NCBI RefSeq assembly: GCF_001428545.1
Contig: NZ_LMHZ01000012.1
Span: forward strand, 307,944 to 371,943
Direction: 5' to 3'
Length of the DNA: 64,000 nt
Source: Noviherbaspirillum sp. Root189
Lineage (GTDB): Bacteria > Pseudomonadota > Gammaproteobacteria > Burkholderiales > Burkholderiaceae_D
Shown: positions 23,437 through 33,302 of the stretch, in pieces
Numbering within the stretch: the stretch's first letter is position 1
Layout: each line of letters begins with the position of its first letter
The notes under the pieces: model-generated
Told to the model about the DNA's origin: nothing
Seen by the model: the letters and a program-made list of their open reading frames with translations, nothing else
The model's database searches: none
Position numbers and translations under genes: made by a program

Positions 23437-24684
23437 TCATGCACCGCTGCTCCACAGTAGCAAGGTAATCGCATGCAACACCAGGCCAACCAGGCCGCCG
23501 ACGATCGTGCCATTGATCCGGATGTACTGCAGATCTTTGCCCACATGCAATTCCAGTTTGCGCGACATGGTTTCGGCATCCCATTTACGGATCACGCGCG
23601 ATACGAGATCGGCGATGTCTTCCCGGCGGCCGACAATGGTTTCGGTCGCGAATATGCGTATCCACTGATTGAGTTTCTTCTGTACTTTCTGGTCGCGCAG
23701 CAGTTCGTTTGCAAATGCACTGACTGCCTGGTCGAGTTTCGCGCGCATCTGCGAATCGGGTGACATGGCATCCGCAATCAGGCGCGACTTAACGTCATGC
23801 CAGACATGGAGCGTGTAATCGCGCACCAAGGGATGATTCAGGATATCGCTCAGCACCGCATCGATTTTCGCCTCGTATTCCGGCGAGGTGCGCAGTTGCT
23901 CGATGAATTCATTTGCCAGGTTCTGGAAACGCGTCTGCCATTCGCTGTCTTCATCCCGCATTTCATCGAGCGTGCTTTGCACCGCTTCCAGCAGTCGTAC
24001 ATAGAGTTTTTCATCGAATGCCTTGGGCATCCAGCGCGGACTGTGCTCATGGATTTTCCAGCGGATATATGGCTTGTTATGCTCCAGGGCACGGGCGGCT
24101 AGTCCGATCATGTGATGAAACAAGGCGCGGTGATGCCCGCTGGCGACCAGCACCGTAAGAATCTCGGCAAGCACTGGCGCAAATTTAGTGTTCTCCAGTG
24201 CGGAAGAAAGCCGGTTCTGCATGAACTGACGCACGTCTTCATCTTCGACCACTTTCAGCAGGCTCGGAACGCTGCGCACTACCTGCCGGGATACCGACCG
24301 GCTGTTTTCCGGCTGGGACAGCCAGGAAGCCGCCGCACCGGAAAAATCGATCGCGCGCAATTCCTCGCGAATGACTTCCTGGGTGATGAAATTATGCTCG
24401 AGAAAGTTTGACAGACTGTCGCCGATCCTGTCCTTGTTGCGGGGGATGATGGCGGTATGCGGGATCGGCAGCCCAAGCGGCGAACGGAACAGCGCCGTTA
24501 CCGCAAACCAGTCAGCCAGTGCGCCGACCATCGCTGCCTCGGCAAAGGCCGATACGAAGGACAGGTAGTGATAACGCGGCTGCAGCAGACGCGACACGAC
24601 GAACAGCACCGCCATTGCGACCAGCAGGCCGGTTGCCAGTCGTCTTGTCTTGTTTAATTGAATTGCCTGTTCTTGTTCTTGCAT
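23437..24684 (-). CDS. DUF445 family membrane protein (YjiN-like)
   Basis: A 415-aa protein with N-terminal TM hairpin (about 15-60: GLLVAMAVLFVVSRLL, then the conserved AFAEAAMVGALADWFAVTALFR). A long amphipathic helical middle follows, and there is a C-terminal TM (NGTIVGGLVGLVLHAITLLL). This matches the DUF445/YjiN group of inner-membrane proteins of unknown function. No functional partner is adjacent. Confidence 0.85.
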   Translation of the reverse strand: MQEQEQAIQLNKTRRLATGLLVAMAVLFVVSRLLQPRYHYLSFVSAFAEAAMVGALADWFAVTALFRSPLGLPIPHTAIIPRNKDRIGDSLSNFLEHNFITQEVIREELRAIDFSGAAASWLSQPENSRSVSRQVVRSVPSLLKVVEDEDVRQFMQNRLSSALENTKFAPVLAEILTVLVASGHHRALFHHMIGLAARALEHNKPYIRWKIHEHSPRWMPKAFDEKLYVRLLEAVQSTLDEMRDEDSEWQTRFQNLANEFIEQLRTSPEYEAKIDAVLSDILNHPLVRDYTLHVWHDVKSRLIADAMSPDSQMRAKLDQAVSAFANELLRDQKVQKKLNQWIRIFATETIVGRREDIADLVSRVIRKWDAETMSRKLELHVGKDLQYIRINGTIVGGLVGLVLHAITLLLWSSGA

Positions 24685-24818
24685 TGACTGGTACGTCCCC
24701 AGGGTTGCTGAGCGTCCCTTCGAATTTCATCCGGTTCGAGCACCGGATGATGCGATTGGTTCACATTTGACAACAGGGACCGTTCAGGAAAGCAAGCCGC
24801 AGGAAGCGGGAATCCTGG

Positions 24819-25310
24819 TCAGGCGCTTTTCGATTTCTTTGGGCGACCGGCCTTGAGCACTGGCAAACGGTCGAGTTCCTCTTTTAGTTTCGCCGTATCG
24901 AGCTGGCGGATGAGTGCGACGCCAACCCGTAGCAATTCACTTTTCTTGACTGCGATTCCGGCTTTCAGGCAGGTCTTCTTCACGTCGCCGAGCACCGCAT
25001 ATTCTGCCTCGGGCATCGTGAAACTATCCCGTACCAGCTTGGTTTTCTTGGTCTTTTCCCTGGTTTCACCAGGCTTGGCGCCCTCTTCCCTGGCAACTTT
25101 ACCTGTGCGCTTCTTTTCTGCCTTAGCATCCTTCGGCGCCATTTCCTGCACCTCCGCCACCGGCTTGGTCAGCGGTGCCGAACTTGCCACCGGGATCGGT
25201 GGCTGAATCGCTTCAGCCGGCATTTTCTGTGGAGGACTTTTGCTCTTGACCGAACTGGCAGCAAGCGGTTTGACAGTAGGTGTAGACGGGGATGCGGGAG
25301 TTTTTGCCAT
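24819..25310 (-). CDS. Lys/Pro/Ala-rich hypothetical protein with a small C-terminal helical domain
   Basis: Family not recognised with certainty. 163 aa: residues 1-95 are low complexity (Ser/Pro/Lys/Ala), basic and probably disordered. Residues ~98-150 (SFTMPEAEYAVLGDVKKTCLKAG..., KKSELLRVGVALIRQL) resemble the strand-helix-helix pattern of ribbon-helix-helix-like domains. The end is basic (AGRPKKSKSA). This points to a nucleic-acid-binding or nucleoid protein, an inference only. Its start is divergent from the chemoreceptor gene. Confidence 0.65.
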   Translation of the reverse strand: MAKTPASPSTPTVKPLAASSVKSKSPPQKMPAEAIQPPIPVASSAPLTKPVAEVQEMAPKDAKAEKKRTGKVAREEGAKPGETREKTKKTKLVRDSFTMPEAEYAVLGDVKKTCLKAGIAVKKSELLRVGVALIRQLDTAKLKEELDRLPVLKAGRPKKSKSA

Positions 25311-25485
25311 GGACCTCTCCTATGTAAATAATAGTATAAACAATTTATATCAAATATTTTGCTTATGCAACTTTAGCCACATTTCATCTGGTTTTTTGCT
25401 CTTGGTCGCATCCGCCGTCCGAGTTCATCACGCTGTCACAATCCAGCAGCAGAATTGTCACAAATCAACAAATGTGAAAAAGTTA

Positions 25486-27558
25486 ATGAACGTCACTCCT
25501 CTTCTTGCGCCGGCGATTGTTGTCATGGACCGTCTGCGTCTCCTGCCAAAATTCATGCTGGTAGCAGCATTGTTTCTTTTGCCCATGTTGCTGGTATCCA
25601 GTTTGCTGTTTGTCGAATTACAGCAGTCCATGCAGGCGATTGAAAAAGAGCGGGTTGGCGTAAAAGCAGTCCGCATGTTGTCGGATACGGTAAGCGATTT
25701 ACAGAAATTGCGTGGCCTGCGTCATATGGCCTTGTCCGGGAATGCCGGCGTCATCGATCAGACAGCGGACCTGCAGTCCTCACTCGAAAAGCGCGTCACG
25801 TCGCTTCACCTTGCCGGTGTCGGGGGCAAGGAAGCTGAAGAAGCATTGCTGGCCGCCAAGAGGGAATGGCTCGCACTTGACGGCAAACTTGCCGGCATGA
25901 AGCCGAAGGAAGCCTACGCCGCACAGACCGCTTTACTGGACCGGCTGAAAAAGCTGTTGCAACTCACTGCCGACAAGTCAGGACTCATGCTCGACCCGGA
26001 ATTGGGTGGCCAGTATCTGGCACATATCTTTGCCGATACCCTGCCCGATATCGCTGAAGCAATCGCGCAGATTGCCGGACGGGGCGCGGTCTATATCGAT
26101 ACCGGATTATTCGAGGCAAACGAAGACCTGTTGCTGAACTCAACGGTCATGGTGGTGCGTCGGGACCTGGAGCAGGTTCCCCTGAAACTGGACGCCATTT
26201 TTCGTGAACATCCGGAATTGCGGGAACGCCTGGCCGCACAAGGGAATGTAATGGAAAGCACCCACGCTTTCCTGGAACGTGCCCAGGCGGAAGTCCTGAA
26301 TTCCTACAATCAGACGTCAGGGAAGGATTTTTTTACCGCAGGTGCAAATGCCATCAATGGTTTGCATGCCTTGGCCGCAACCGCGTCGGTGGAACTGGAT
26401 ACTCTCCTCGCGCAACGCCTGGACCGACATGCCGCCAGAATACGCTGGATCGCGTTTGTGCTTGCGCTTGCGCTTGCCACCGCCACCTTCCTTCTCGCCG
26501 GGTTCTATGTATCCTTCACCCGCGAAATCGGCCTTCTTGAAGAGGTAGTTGCCGGCGCTGCCGCCGGCAATCTTTCCCGCCATATCACCTCGCAGGCACG
26601 CGACGAGATCGGCCATCTGGTGAACGCCTTCGGCGATATGGTCGTCGGTCTCTCGCGCCTGGTCACAAATGTGCGCGGTGGTAGCGAATCGATCAATCTG
26701 ACGTCGACAGAGATTGCCTCCGGCAATGCCGAACTGGCTTTACGCACAGAGTCGCAGGCGAGCGCACTCGAACAAACCGCAAGTTCGATGGAACAACTGA
26801 CCGCCGTGGTCAGGCAAAACGAAGAAAATGCCGGTCACGCGCATCAACTGGTGACGAATGCCGCGGATGTCGCGCGTCGCGGTGGACAAGCGGTGGAACA
26901 CGTGGTTAACACCATGGGCTCCATCAAATCGAGTTCCTGCCGGATCATCGACATTATTCAGGTCATCGACGGCATCGCTTTTCAGACCAACCTGCTCGCC
27001 CTAAACGCGGCGGTCGAAGCCGCACGCGCCGGCGTGCACGGACGCGGATTCGCCGTCGTGGCAGCGGAGGTTCGCGCACTGGCGCAACGCTCCGGCGAAG
27101 CGGCGCGAGAGATCAAGACACTGATCGAAAACTCGGTACGCGAGATCGATACCGGTAACGAACTGGTCGCTGTGGCGGGAACCAACATGACCGATATCGT
27201 GACCTCCGTCGAGCGGGTCGCCAGCATGATGAACGAGATTGCCGCGGGCAGCCGCGAACAGACGCTCGGCATTGAAGAAGTCAACCAGGCGATGGCCCAA
27301 ATGGATGAAGTGACCCAGCGTAACGCCATGATGGTCGAACAGGCCGCGTCCGCCGCGCAGGAACTGCAGCAGCAGACGCAATTGCTTACGCAGGCTGTGT
27401 CGGTTTTCCGGCTTGACAAGCCGGAGCAGGATCTCGCCGTTTTCCCTTCCACAACGGTCATGACACCGACCGCCGTGCTCCCCATGACAAGGCAAGCGCG
27501 TATTACGCATGCACGCCCCGGCAACGACGATTACGCAGACCAAGCGCGTCGCGCATAA
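25486..27558 (+). CDS. methyl-accepting chemotaxis protein
   Basis: A 690-aa transmembrane chemoreceptor. TM1 is at about 14-38 (FMLVAALFLLPMLLVSSLLF). A periplasmic helical domain of ~280 residues follows; LQKLRGLRHMALSGN recalls nitrate/nitrite-sensing-type helical bundles. TM2 is at ~320-342, then HAMP (EVVAGAAAGNLSRHI) and a long signalling domain with the hairpin tip IIDIIQVIDGIAFQTNLLALNAAVEAARAG (in parts). There is no C-terminal CheR/CheB tether pentapeptide. The frame is open further upstream, but family alignment and AT-rich upstream sequence favour this ATG; a GTG 12 nt earlier is possible. Confidence 0.9.
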   Translation: MNVTPLLAPAIVVMDRLRLLPKFMLVAALFLLPMLLVSSLLFVELQQSMQAIEKERVGVKAVRMLSDTVSDLQKLRGLRHMALSGNAGVIDQTADLQSSLEKRVTSLHLAGVGGKEAEEALLAAKREWLALDGKLAGMKPKEAYAAQTALLDRLKKLLQLTADKSGLMLDPELGGQYLAHIFADTLPDIAEAIAQIAGRGAVYIDTGLFEANEDLLLNSTVMVVRRDLEQVPLKLDAIFREHPELRERLAAQGNVMESTHAFLERAQAEVLNSYNQTSGKDFFTAGANAINGLHALAATASVELDTLLAQRLDRHAARIRWIAFVLALALATATFLLAGFYVSFTREIGLLEEVVAGAAAGNLSRHITSQARDEIGHLVNAFGDMVVGLSRLVTNVRGGSESINLTSTEIASGNAELALRTESQASALEQTASSMEQLTAVVRQNEENAGHAHQLVTNAADVARRGGQAVEHVVNTMGSIKSSSCRIIDIIQVIDGIAFQTNLLALNAAVEAARAGVHGRGFAVVAAEVRALAQRSGEAAREIKTLIENSVREIDTGNELVAVAGTNMTDIVTSVERVASMMNEIAAGSREQTLGIEEVNQAMAQMDEVTQRNAMMVEQAASAAQELQQQTQLLTQAVSVFRLDKPEQDLAVFPSTTVMTPTAVLPMTRQARITHARPGNDDYADQARRA

Positions 27559-27576
27559 AAAGCTGACCAGCCATGA

Positions 27577-27609
27577 AGTTCCAAGGCGATCCCTTCTCGC
27601 CTTGGAACT
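27577..27609 (+). terminator. strong hairpin after the chemoreceptor gene
   Basis: A perfect 13-bp stem (AGTTCCAAGGCGA and its complement) with a 7-nt loop, 18 bp after the stop. CCCTCTATTT follows, so the U tract is weak. Confidence 0.65.
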
Positions 27610-27733
27610 CCCTCTATTTACGCGCCGTGAAAGCTGAATTGCTTACAACTATCCATTCATATATATCCATTCATCACAGCGTCATATTCAATGGCAAGAA
27701 TAGCGGCCGAATCATTCATCCGGATATCTCTTC

Positions 27734-28894
27734 ATGCACCCAGCCCTTCCGTATCTTATGCACCTGAAGCACTTGATACAAAGCCTCAGCCTTAGCCTGG
27801 CCCTCACGGTGTCTTCAATTGCCTTTGCCGCCGGTGCCAATCCGATTATCGTCGGTCAGGTCATTGATCTTTCCGGCCCCAACGCCGACATCGGGCGCGA
27901 CTATGTTGCCGGCATCAAGACCTGCTTCGACATGGTCAACGCCTCTGGCGGCATTGGCGGACGAAAAATCCAGTATGTCGTGCGTGACGACCGTGGACAG
28001 GCGGCCCTCGCCGCGGAGGCGGCGACTGAATTGCTGGATCGCGGCCAGTCCGATGTGCTGATGGGTGGCGTCGGTGACGCAAGCATGGAAGCTGTGCTGA
28101 ACACCAATGCTTTCCGGCGCAGTGGCCTCGTGCTCTTCGCTCCACTGGCGGCAGTGGACCACACACGTGATCCACGCGTGATGTTCTGGCGACCCAGTTA
28201 TCGCCAGGAACTCCAGCATATTTTCAGCCACTTCGGCAAGCTTGGCATGAAAGAGATCGGACTTGTATTTCAGGACACGCCGTCGAACCAGGAAGCTTAC
28301 AAAAACCTGTCTGTGGAACTTCGCGACCACGGCATGAAGCTGACCGGGACTGTGCGTATCGGCATCCAGAGCGCACAAGCCGGACACATTCGCATGGAAG
28401 CGGAAAAACTTGCCGCGTCTCGGCCGGGTTTCGTCCTGGTGGTCGCGGATAGCATCGGCACGGCGCTCTTCCTGCGGGAATATCGCAAGCTCGACAAGCA
28501 GACGTTTGTCGCCGGCACGTCCCTGACCAATCTCGCTACGCTGCGTGAACTCGCCGGCCCGCAGGCGGTGGAATGGACCGTCTTTTCACAGGTCGTGCCG
28601 AATCCGAACGCAGGGACTTCGTTGCTGCAGGTCGAACACATGAACATGATGCGCAAGTATCGCGATGAGTCGCTGTCGACACTGACACTGGAAGGTTTTG
28701 TTGCGGCCAAAGCACTGGTCAAGATTTTGCAGCAGTCCAAACGCGGACCGCGCAATGCGCTTCAGGAACTGGCCGCGCAAGAGGGTGGCATCGATCTCGG
28801 CGGCATGACGATTACGGCTGGCGCCAACAGCAATCGCCTTTCGTCCTATCTCGATATCGCCTTGTTCAAGAAAGGCAGCGGTCTGATGTTCTGA
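27734..28894 (+). CDS. periplasmic binding protein, branched-chain amino acid (LIV) type, orphan
   Basis: A 386-aa type I periplasmic binding protein (Peripla_BP_6). The signal peptide ends near SSIAFAA|GANPIIVGQ. The mature start IIVGQVIDLSGPNADIGRDYVAGIKTCFD shows the LivJ-like first strand and ligand loop, and NASGGIGGRKI is the usual following segment. An internal ATG nine codons on is an equally good start. No liv permease or ATPase genes are adjacent; neighbours are a chemoreceptor and ppx. The ligand is unknown. Confidence 0.85.
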   Translation: MHPALPYLMHLKHLIQSLSLSLALTVSSIAFAAGANPIIVGQVIDLSGPNADIGRDYVAGIKTCFDMVNASGGIGGRKIQYVVRDDRGQAALAAEAATELLDRGQSDVLMGGVGDASMEAVLNTNAFRRSGLVLFAPLAAVDHTRDPRVMFWRPSYRQELQHIFSHFGKLGMKEIGLVFQDTPSNQEAYKNLSVELRDHGMKLTGTVRIGIQSAQAGHIRMEAEKLAASRPGFVLVVADSIGTALFLREYRKLDKQTFVAGTSLTNLATLRELAGPQAVEWTVFSQVVPNPNAGTSLLQVEHMNMMRKYRDESLSTLTLEGFVAAKALVKILQQSKRGPRNALQELAAQEGGIDLGGMTITAGANSNRLSSYLDIALFKKGSGLMF

Positions 28895-28930
28895 TCATTT
28901 GCAAGGCACTCACATTAGTCTGCATCGACG

Positions 28931-30388
28931 TCAGGACAAGACCCGGACGCTAAAGTCGATGTCGACTTCCTTCCAGAAGCCGCGCTCCTTATCCGCCCAA
29001 TACGACACGGTGGGATGCCGGGCAAGCCAGGATTTTTGCAATTCAAGCTCGATACGGCTTTTCATCCGGATTTTCAGTTCAGCGACATCGGCTTCGATAC
29101 GCGAGTGCATCAGCATCGCCGCCATTCTTAATGCCAGCACCGCCTTGGCGAAATCGCTGTCGTCAAGCGACTCGCGCACTTTGCGCAGATTGCCCTTTTG
29201 CGCAACGATCAGAGTGCTCATCAAACGCTGTTCACGGGTGGTAAAGCCTGGCATGTCAGCATTGTCGACCATGTAGGCGGCATGCTTGTGATAACCGGTA
29301 TGCGACACCGCCATGCCAATTTCATGCAACAGCGCGCTCCAGTACAAATATCTGGCATAGGTATCCGAACTGGGTTTGAGTTGCGTGTAAAGCGCGGCCG
29401 CCGTGCTGGCAACGCGATGCGCTCTGCTCTGGTCGACCTGAAAACGCCGCATGAATTCGATGACTGATTGCTCGCGACGATCGCGCCGAGTGCCGCGCAA
29501 CTGCAGATCCCACAGCACCCCCATGCGCAGTCCCGCATCTACTGCTGTTATTGCAGTAATACCGATCTCTTGCATGATGCCGATCAGGATGGGCAGCCCA
29601 CCTACCATGACAATGATGCGCTCCGGTTTCACGCCTTGCAGATTGACTGCATTGACGTGACCGAAAGCAATCAGCCGGTCACGCAGCGCTTCGAGACTAA
29701 GCAGCGACATGCGGCCATCGCCAATACCATTTTTGGCGATCACATCCGACATCACACGGATGGTGCCGGATGAGCCGTAGGCGGCGCTCCAGAGGCTGGA
29801 ATTATAGGGTATGACCGCATCTTCGAAATAGGAACGTGCGGACAGGGTAGCTGCCGTAAAGGCGGCGGAACCCAGTACGCCATTGCCGAAGAATGACTCG
29901 CTGTGCCGTGCGGTACCGATGCTGAACGATTCGACATGCCGGATCTCCGTGCCATGACCGAGGATGAGTTCGGTAGAACCGCCGCCGATGTCGATCACCA
30001 GCCGGCGCTCATCGGGCGCGGCCAGCGCACTCGACACACCCATGTAGATAAGCCGTCCTTCCTCTTCACCGGAAATGATTTCGATGGTGTGTCCGATGGC
30101 CTCTTCCGCCGCTGGCAAAAAATCCGCGGCGTTCTTTGCGATGCGCATGGTATTGGTAGCCACCACGCGTACTGCGTCGGGCGAATAGTCGTCGAGTATG
30201 GCCCGAAAGTTGCGCAGGCAGTTCAGTGCGGCTTGCATGGCCTGCCCGGTCAGATTGCCGTCCGCATCGAGGCCGGCCCCCAGACGGATCGGGTCGCGCG
30301 CCGTCTTGACGATGCGGATCGCATTACCGTCGTGCCTGCCGATATGCATGCGAAAACTATTGGACCCAAGATCTACCGCAGCAAACAT
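28931..30388 (-). CDS. ppx: exopolyphosphatase (Ppx/GppA family)
   Basis: Releases phosphate from polyphosphate ends; relatives also hydrolyse pppGpp. The 485-aa protein has the ASKHA fold with phosphate 1 motif VDLGSNSFRM (about 5-14), the SGEEEGRLIYMG segment and phosphate 2 motif VIDIGGGSTELILG. The C-terminal half (~310-485) is the helical HD-like domain (LHEIGMAVSHTGYHKHAAYMV). It opposes Ppk1, encoded 7 kb away, but has no visible Pho box. Confidence 0.93.
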   Translation of the reverse strand: MFAAVDLGSNSFRMHIGRHDGNAIRIVKTARDPIRLGAGLDADGNLTGQAMQAALNCLRNFRAILDDYSPDAVRVVATNTMRIAKNAADFLPAAEEAIGHTIEIISGEEEGRLIYMGVSSALAAPDERRLVIDIGGGSTELILGHGTEIRHVESFSIGTARHSESFFGNGVLGSAAFTAATLSARSYFEDAVIPYNSSLWSAAYGSSGTIRVMSDVIAKNGIGDGRMSLLSLEALRDRLIAFGHVNAVNLQGVKPERIIVMVGGLPILIGIMQEIGITAITAVDAGLRMGVLWDLQLRGTRRDRREQSVIEFMRRFQVDQSRAHRVASTAAALYTQLKPSSDTYARYLYWSALLHEIGMAVSHTGYHKHAAYMVDNADMPGFTTREQRLMSTLIVAQKGNLRKVRESLDDSDFAKAVLALRMAAMLMHSRIEADVAELKIRMKSRIELELQKSWLARHPTVSYWADKERGFWKEVDIDFSVRVLS

Positions 30389-30761
30389 GTATGTTCCCCA
30401 TTCCTGTCACGAGTCGGCTCGATGCCGCTGTTTTTCTGTTTCCATGTTGCCCTATTGTTTTGCCATATAGGGAACGGTGCAGCTTCATGGTGCACGCTTA
30501 TTCCGGGCAAAAACTTTTTACCTTGATCGTGGTGCATGGCACCGTCATGACCGCCCGCCATATCGATCGGACCACCTACCATTGAGCGATGTTCCGGTAT
30601 AGCGCACCACAACTTGATTTTAACGAACTTAGCGCCTGTGCAATCACTCAAATTCAAACGGTCCGTCGAATTTTTACCGTCGAAAGCGCTTCACGGCCCG
30701 ACATCGCGAACGATCCGACGTACGTCACCTTCACCCTCACCCTTCCTGGACAGGAGTCAGC
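30389..30761. other. ppx-phasin divergent intergenic region
   Basis: 373 bp without a convincing gene. It must hold the promoters of both divergent genes. I see an 8-bp direct repeat CCGTCGAA (30663-30670 and 30677-30684) on the phasin side, but no good -35/-10 pair. The short frames here lack family resemblance. Confidence 0.4.
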
Positions 30762-31253
30762 ATGTCTTCCCAGCGTCTTCGCTACCCGCACGCCAACCCT
30801 TTGCTCGTATGGATGCAACTGGGCTTCAAAACCAGCGAAATGCTATTCGCTTCGTCGCAGGTGATCGGCCACCGTACCAGTCGCATGGCAATGGCGGGGC
30901 CTGTGCCGAATGCGCGCGATCGCAAGGAGTTCACCCTGATGGGACAAGAAAAACTCGAGGCGGCGGCTGAATCGGCGCAAGCAGTTATTAACCGCATGTT
31001 TGCACTACAGATAGAAATGGCTTCGACCGCCTTTCGACAGTACATGACTGGCGTCACAAGCCTGTTCGCACTGGCGGCCGCACCTGCTTCTGTCCTGACG
31101 GCAGGAGGGCAAGCCAGGTTGATGCGCGGCTTCCTTGTCCCTTTGACCGCGGCGACCAGTCTCTCCGGAAATATGGCGCGTGTCGCGCAGCATGGACTTA
31201 AGCCAATTCATTCGCGCGCGACGGCGAATGCGCGACGATTGGGCAAACTTTGA
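30762..31253 (+). CDS. phasin-like PHA granule-associated protein
   Basis: A 163-aa protein with a phasin-like helical core: EKLEAAAESAQAVINRMFALQIEMASTAFRQYM, read in parts, is an amphipathic helix typical of proteins coating polyhydroxyalkanoate granules, followed by an Ala-rich hydrophobic stretch (SLFALAAAPASVL). AGGAG lies 5 nt before the ATG. No PHA synthase is in the window, so the role is inferred from sequence character only. Confidence 0.6.
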   Translation: MSSQRLRYPHANPLLVWMQLGFKTSEMLFASSQVIGHRTSRMAMAGPVPNARDRKEFTLMGQEKLEAAAESAQAVINRMFALQIEMASTAFRQYMTGVTSLFALAAAPASVLTAGGQARLMRGFLVPLTAATSLSGNMARVAQHGLKPIHSRATANARRLGKL

Positions 31254-31560
31254 TCGCGGGCGTGATGAGGTAAGCCGTTGCGCTTGGTCTTGTTCTTACA
31301 AGAAGGCAATGATATGGCAGAACGCCTGCTGATGGCGGTTTAGACAATGTGACAGGAACCCTTAAGAGTTGTGCTTCTCTCATTCTCTCCGGCTCTGATC
31401 CAGCCTGTATTCCAGCCTGTATATGCGTAGGATGTTTGCACAAAACTGATTTCCGACAAGAACGCTATTAAACGCATAAGAACTATCAAATATCCTTACA
31501 CGCGGGTCGGCCCTATCATTTTGTCCATACACCTCCATTTCCGTACCCGAAAGGAACGTC
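31254..31560. other. phasin-catalase intergenic region
   Basis: 307 bp with no gene. It has a 12-bp direct repeat (tccagcctgtat twice, near 31390-31413). GAAAGGAACGTC before the catalase ATG is a good SD. A CTAT-N7-ATAA element near 31465 is only half of an OxyR-like pattern. Confidence 0.35.
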
Positions 31561-33165
31561 ATGAGCGACCAGCGACCCACTCTTACCACCCGGCAGGGGC
31601 ACCCCGTCCACGACAACCAGGCCTTGCGCTCGGTTGGCGAGCGCGGCCCGGCCACGCTAGAAAACTATCAGTTCATTGAAAAGATCACGCACTTCGACCG
31701 CGAGCGTATTCCCGAACGTGTCGTGCATGCGCGCGGCACAGGTGCGCACGGTTATTTCGAGGCCTACGGCAAGATCGGCAATGAACCTGCCGAGAAATAT
31801 ACGCGCGCAAAAGTCCTGACCCAGACAGGCGTACGCACTCCGGTCTTCGTCCGCTTCTCTACAGTGATCGGCAGCAAGGATTCGCCGGAGACGGCACGTG
31901 ATCCACGCGGCTTTGCGGTAAAACTGAAGACCGTCGATGGTAACTGGGACCTCGTCGGTAATAACCTCAAGGTTTTCTTTATTCGTGATGCGATCAAGTT
32001 TCCCGACATGATCCATGCATTCAAACCCGATCCCGTGACCAATCGGCAGGAGCCATGGCGTTTTTACGATTTCGTATCGCAGTCGCCGGAAGCGCTGCAC
32101 ATGGTGACCTGGGTCAAGAGCCCATGGGGCATTCCGGCCAACTATCGCGAAATGGAAGGCTCCGGCGTCAATACCTACAAGTTGGTAAATGACCAGGGCG
32201 TTGCACATCTCGTGAAGTTCCACTGGCAACCGAAACAGGGCGTGCGTAACCTGACCAGTGCGCAGGCAGCCGAAATTCAGGCACGCGACGTTGGTCACGC
32301 GACCAAGGATCTCTATGACGCGATCGAACGTGGCGATTTCCCGGAATGGGAATTCTGCGTGCAGATCATGGCCGACGGCGATCATCCTGAACTGGATTTC
32401 GATCCGCTGGATGACACCAAACGCTGGCCTGAAGATCAGTTTCCATTGCTGCCGCTGGGACGCATGGTACTTGACCGTAATCCCGACAACTTTTTTGCAG
32501 AGACGGAGCAGTCGGCATTCGGCACCGGTGTGCTGGTCGACGGCATTGACTTTTCGGACGACAAGATGCTGCAGGGACGCACCCTGTCCTACTCCGATAC
32601 GCAGCGATATCGCGTCGGCCCGAATTACCTGCAACTACCTATCAACGCCCCTCAGGAAGCTGCCCGTGCGCGCACTAACCAGCGCGATGCCCAGATGGCC
32701 TTTTACGTCGATAGCGGTGGCGAGAACAAACACATCAACTACGAGCCCAGTGTACTCGGGGGCCTGCAGGAAGCACCAAAACCGGCAAAGGAGTATCACC
32801 AGTGGATTGAAGGTCACCTTGGCCGCTACCAGACTTCGCGTACCACGGACGACTACAAGCAGGCGGGCGACCGCTATCGCAGCTTCGAGGACTGGGAACG
32901 CGAGGACCTGATCGCCAATATCGGCGGCGACCTGAAGCAATGTCCGGAGCCAATTCAGCTGCGCATGGTCTGGCACCTGTGGCATTGCGATGAAGATTAT
33001 GGCCGTCGCGTCGCACAAGTCGCCGGCATCGACCTGGAGAAAGCCAAGGCGCTACCGCCGCTGCCCGGCAAACCAGCACCACATGAGCGTCGCGCCGGGC
33101 CGACGTACACCAGCGGCCAACAGGAAGCACAGGCACGAACTGACGAGCCGGCGAGTGTTAAGTAA
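31561..33165 (+). CDS. katA: monofunctional heme catalase
   Basis: Dismutates H2O2 to water and oxygen. At 534 aa it belongs to the typical heme catalase family: catalytic His56 in [12 protein letters not shown], distal Asn in [18 protein letters not shown] and proximal heme ligand Tyr344 in the signature [14 protein letters not shown]. The ~45-residue tail after the core is Pro/Lys/Gln-rich. There is no signal peptide, so it is cytoplasmic. A stem-loop and then an ankyrin gene follow. The symbol is generic; the clade is not resolved. Confidence 0.95.
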   Translation: MSDQRPTLTTRQGHPVHDNQALRSVGERGPATLENYQFIEKITHFDRERIPERVVHARGTGAHGYFEAYGKIGNEPAEKYTRAKVLTQTGVRTPVFVRFSTVIGSKDSPETARDPRGFAVKLKTVDGNWDLVGNNLKVFFIRDAIKFPDMIHAFKPDPVTNRQEPWRFYDFVSQSPEALHMVTWVKSPWGIPANYREMEGSGVNTYKLVNDQGVAHLVKFHWQPKQGVRNLTSAQAAEIQARDVGHATKDLYDAIERGDFPEWEFCVQIMADGDHPELDFDPLDDTKRWPEDQFPLLPLGRMVLDRNPDNFFAETEQSAFGTGVLVDGIDFSDDKMLQGRTLSYSDTQRYRVGPNYLQLPINAPQEAARARTNQRDAQMAFYVDSGGENKHINYEPSVLGGLQEAPKPAKEYHQWIEGHLGRYQTSRTTDDYKQAGDRYRSFEDWEREDLIANIGGDLKQCPEPIQLRMVWHLWHCDEDYGRRVAQVAGIDLEKAKALPPLPGKPAPHERRAGPTYTSGQQEAQARTDEPASVK

Positions 33166-33180
33166 GTAAGTCAAGTCCAT

Positions 33181-33209
33181 GTATCGGCGTGCGGGTAGCG
33201 CGCCGATAC
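33181..33209 (+). terminator. stem-loop after the catalase gene
   Basis: GTATCGGCG and CGCCGATAC form a perfect 9-bp stem with an 11-nt loop, 15 bp after the catalase stop. No U tract follows, so partial read-through into the ankyrin gene is likely. Confidence 0.45.
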
Positions 33210-33302
33210 CATCTATGCAGGAGTGTGCGGAATGCGCATTTTCCTATCCAAGCGGTTGCAGTTGACTGATGTATTGCTGCAGCCTGGAATGAAAGGACCC
33301 AC

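Noticed and set aside
30373..30657. Minus-strand small frame upstream of ppx
   Set aside because: Overlaps the ppx start, has no SD and no conserved feature.
31450..31500. OxyR site upstream of catalase
   Set aside because: Only CTAT-N7-ATAA is present; the outer half-sites at N7 spacing are not.
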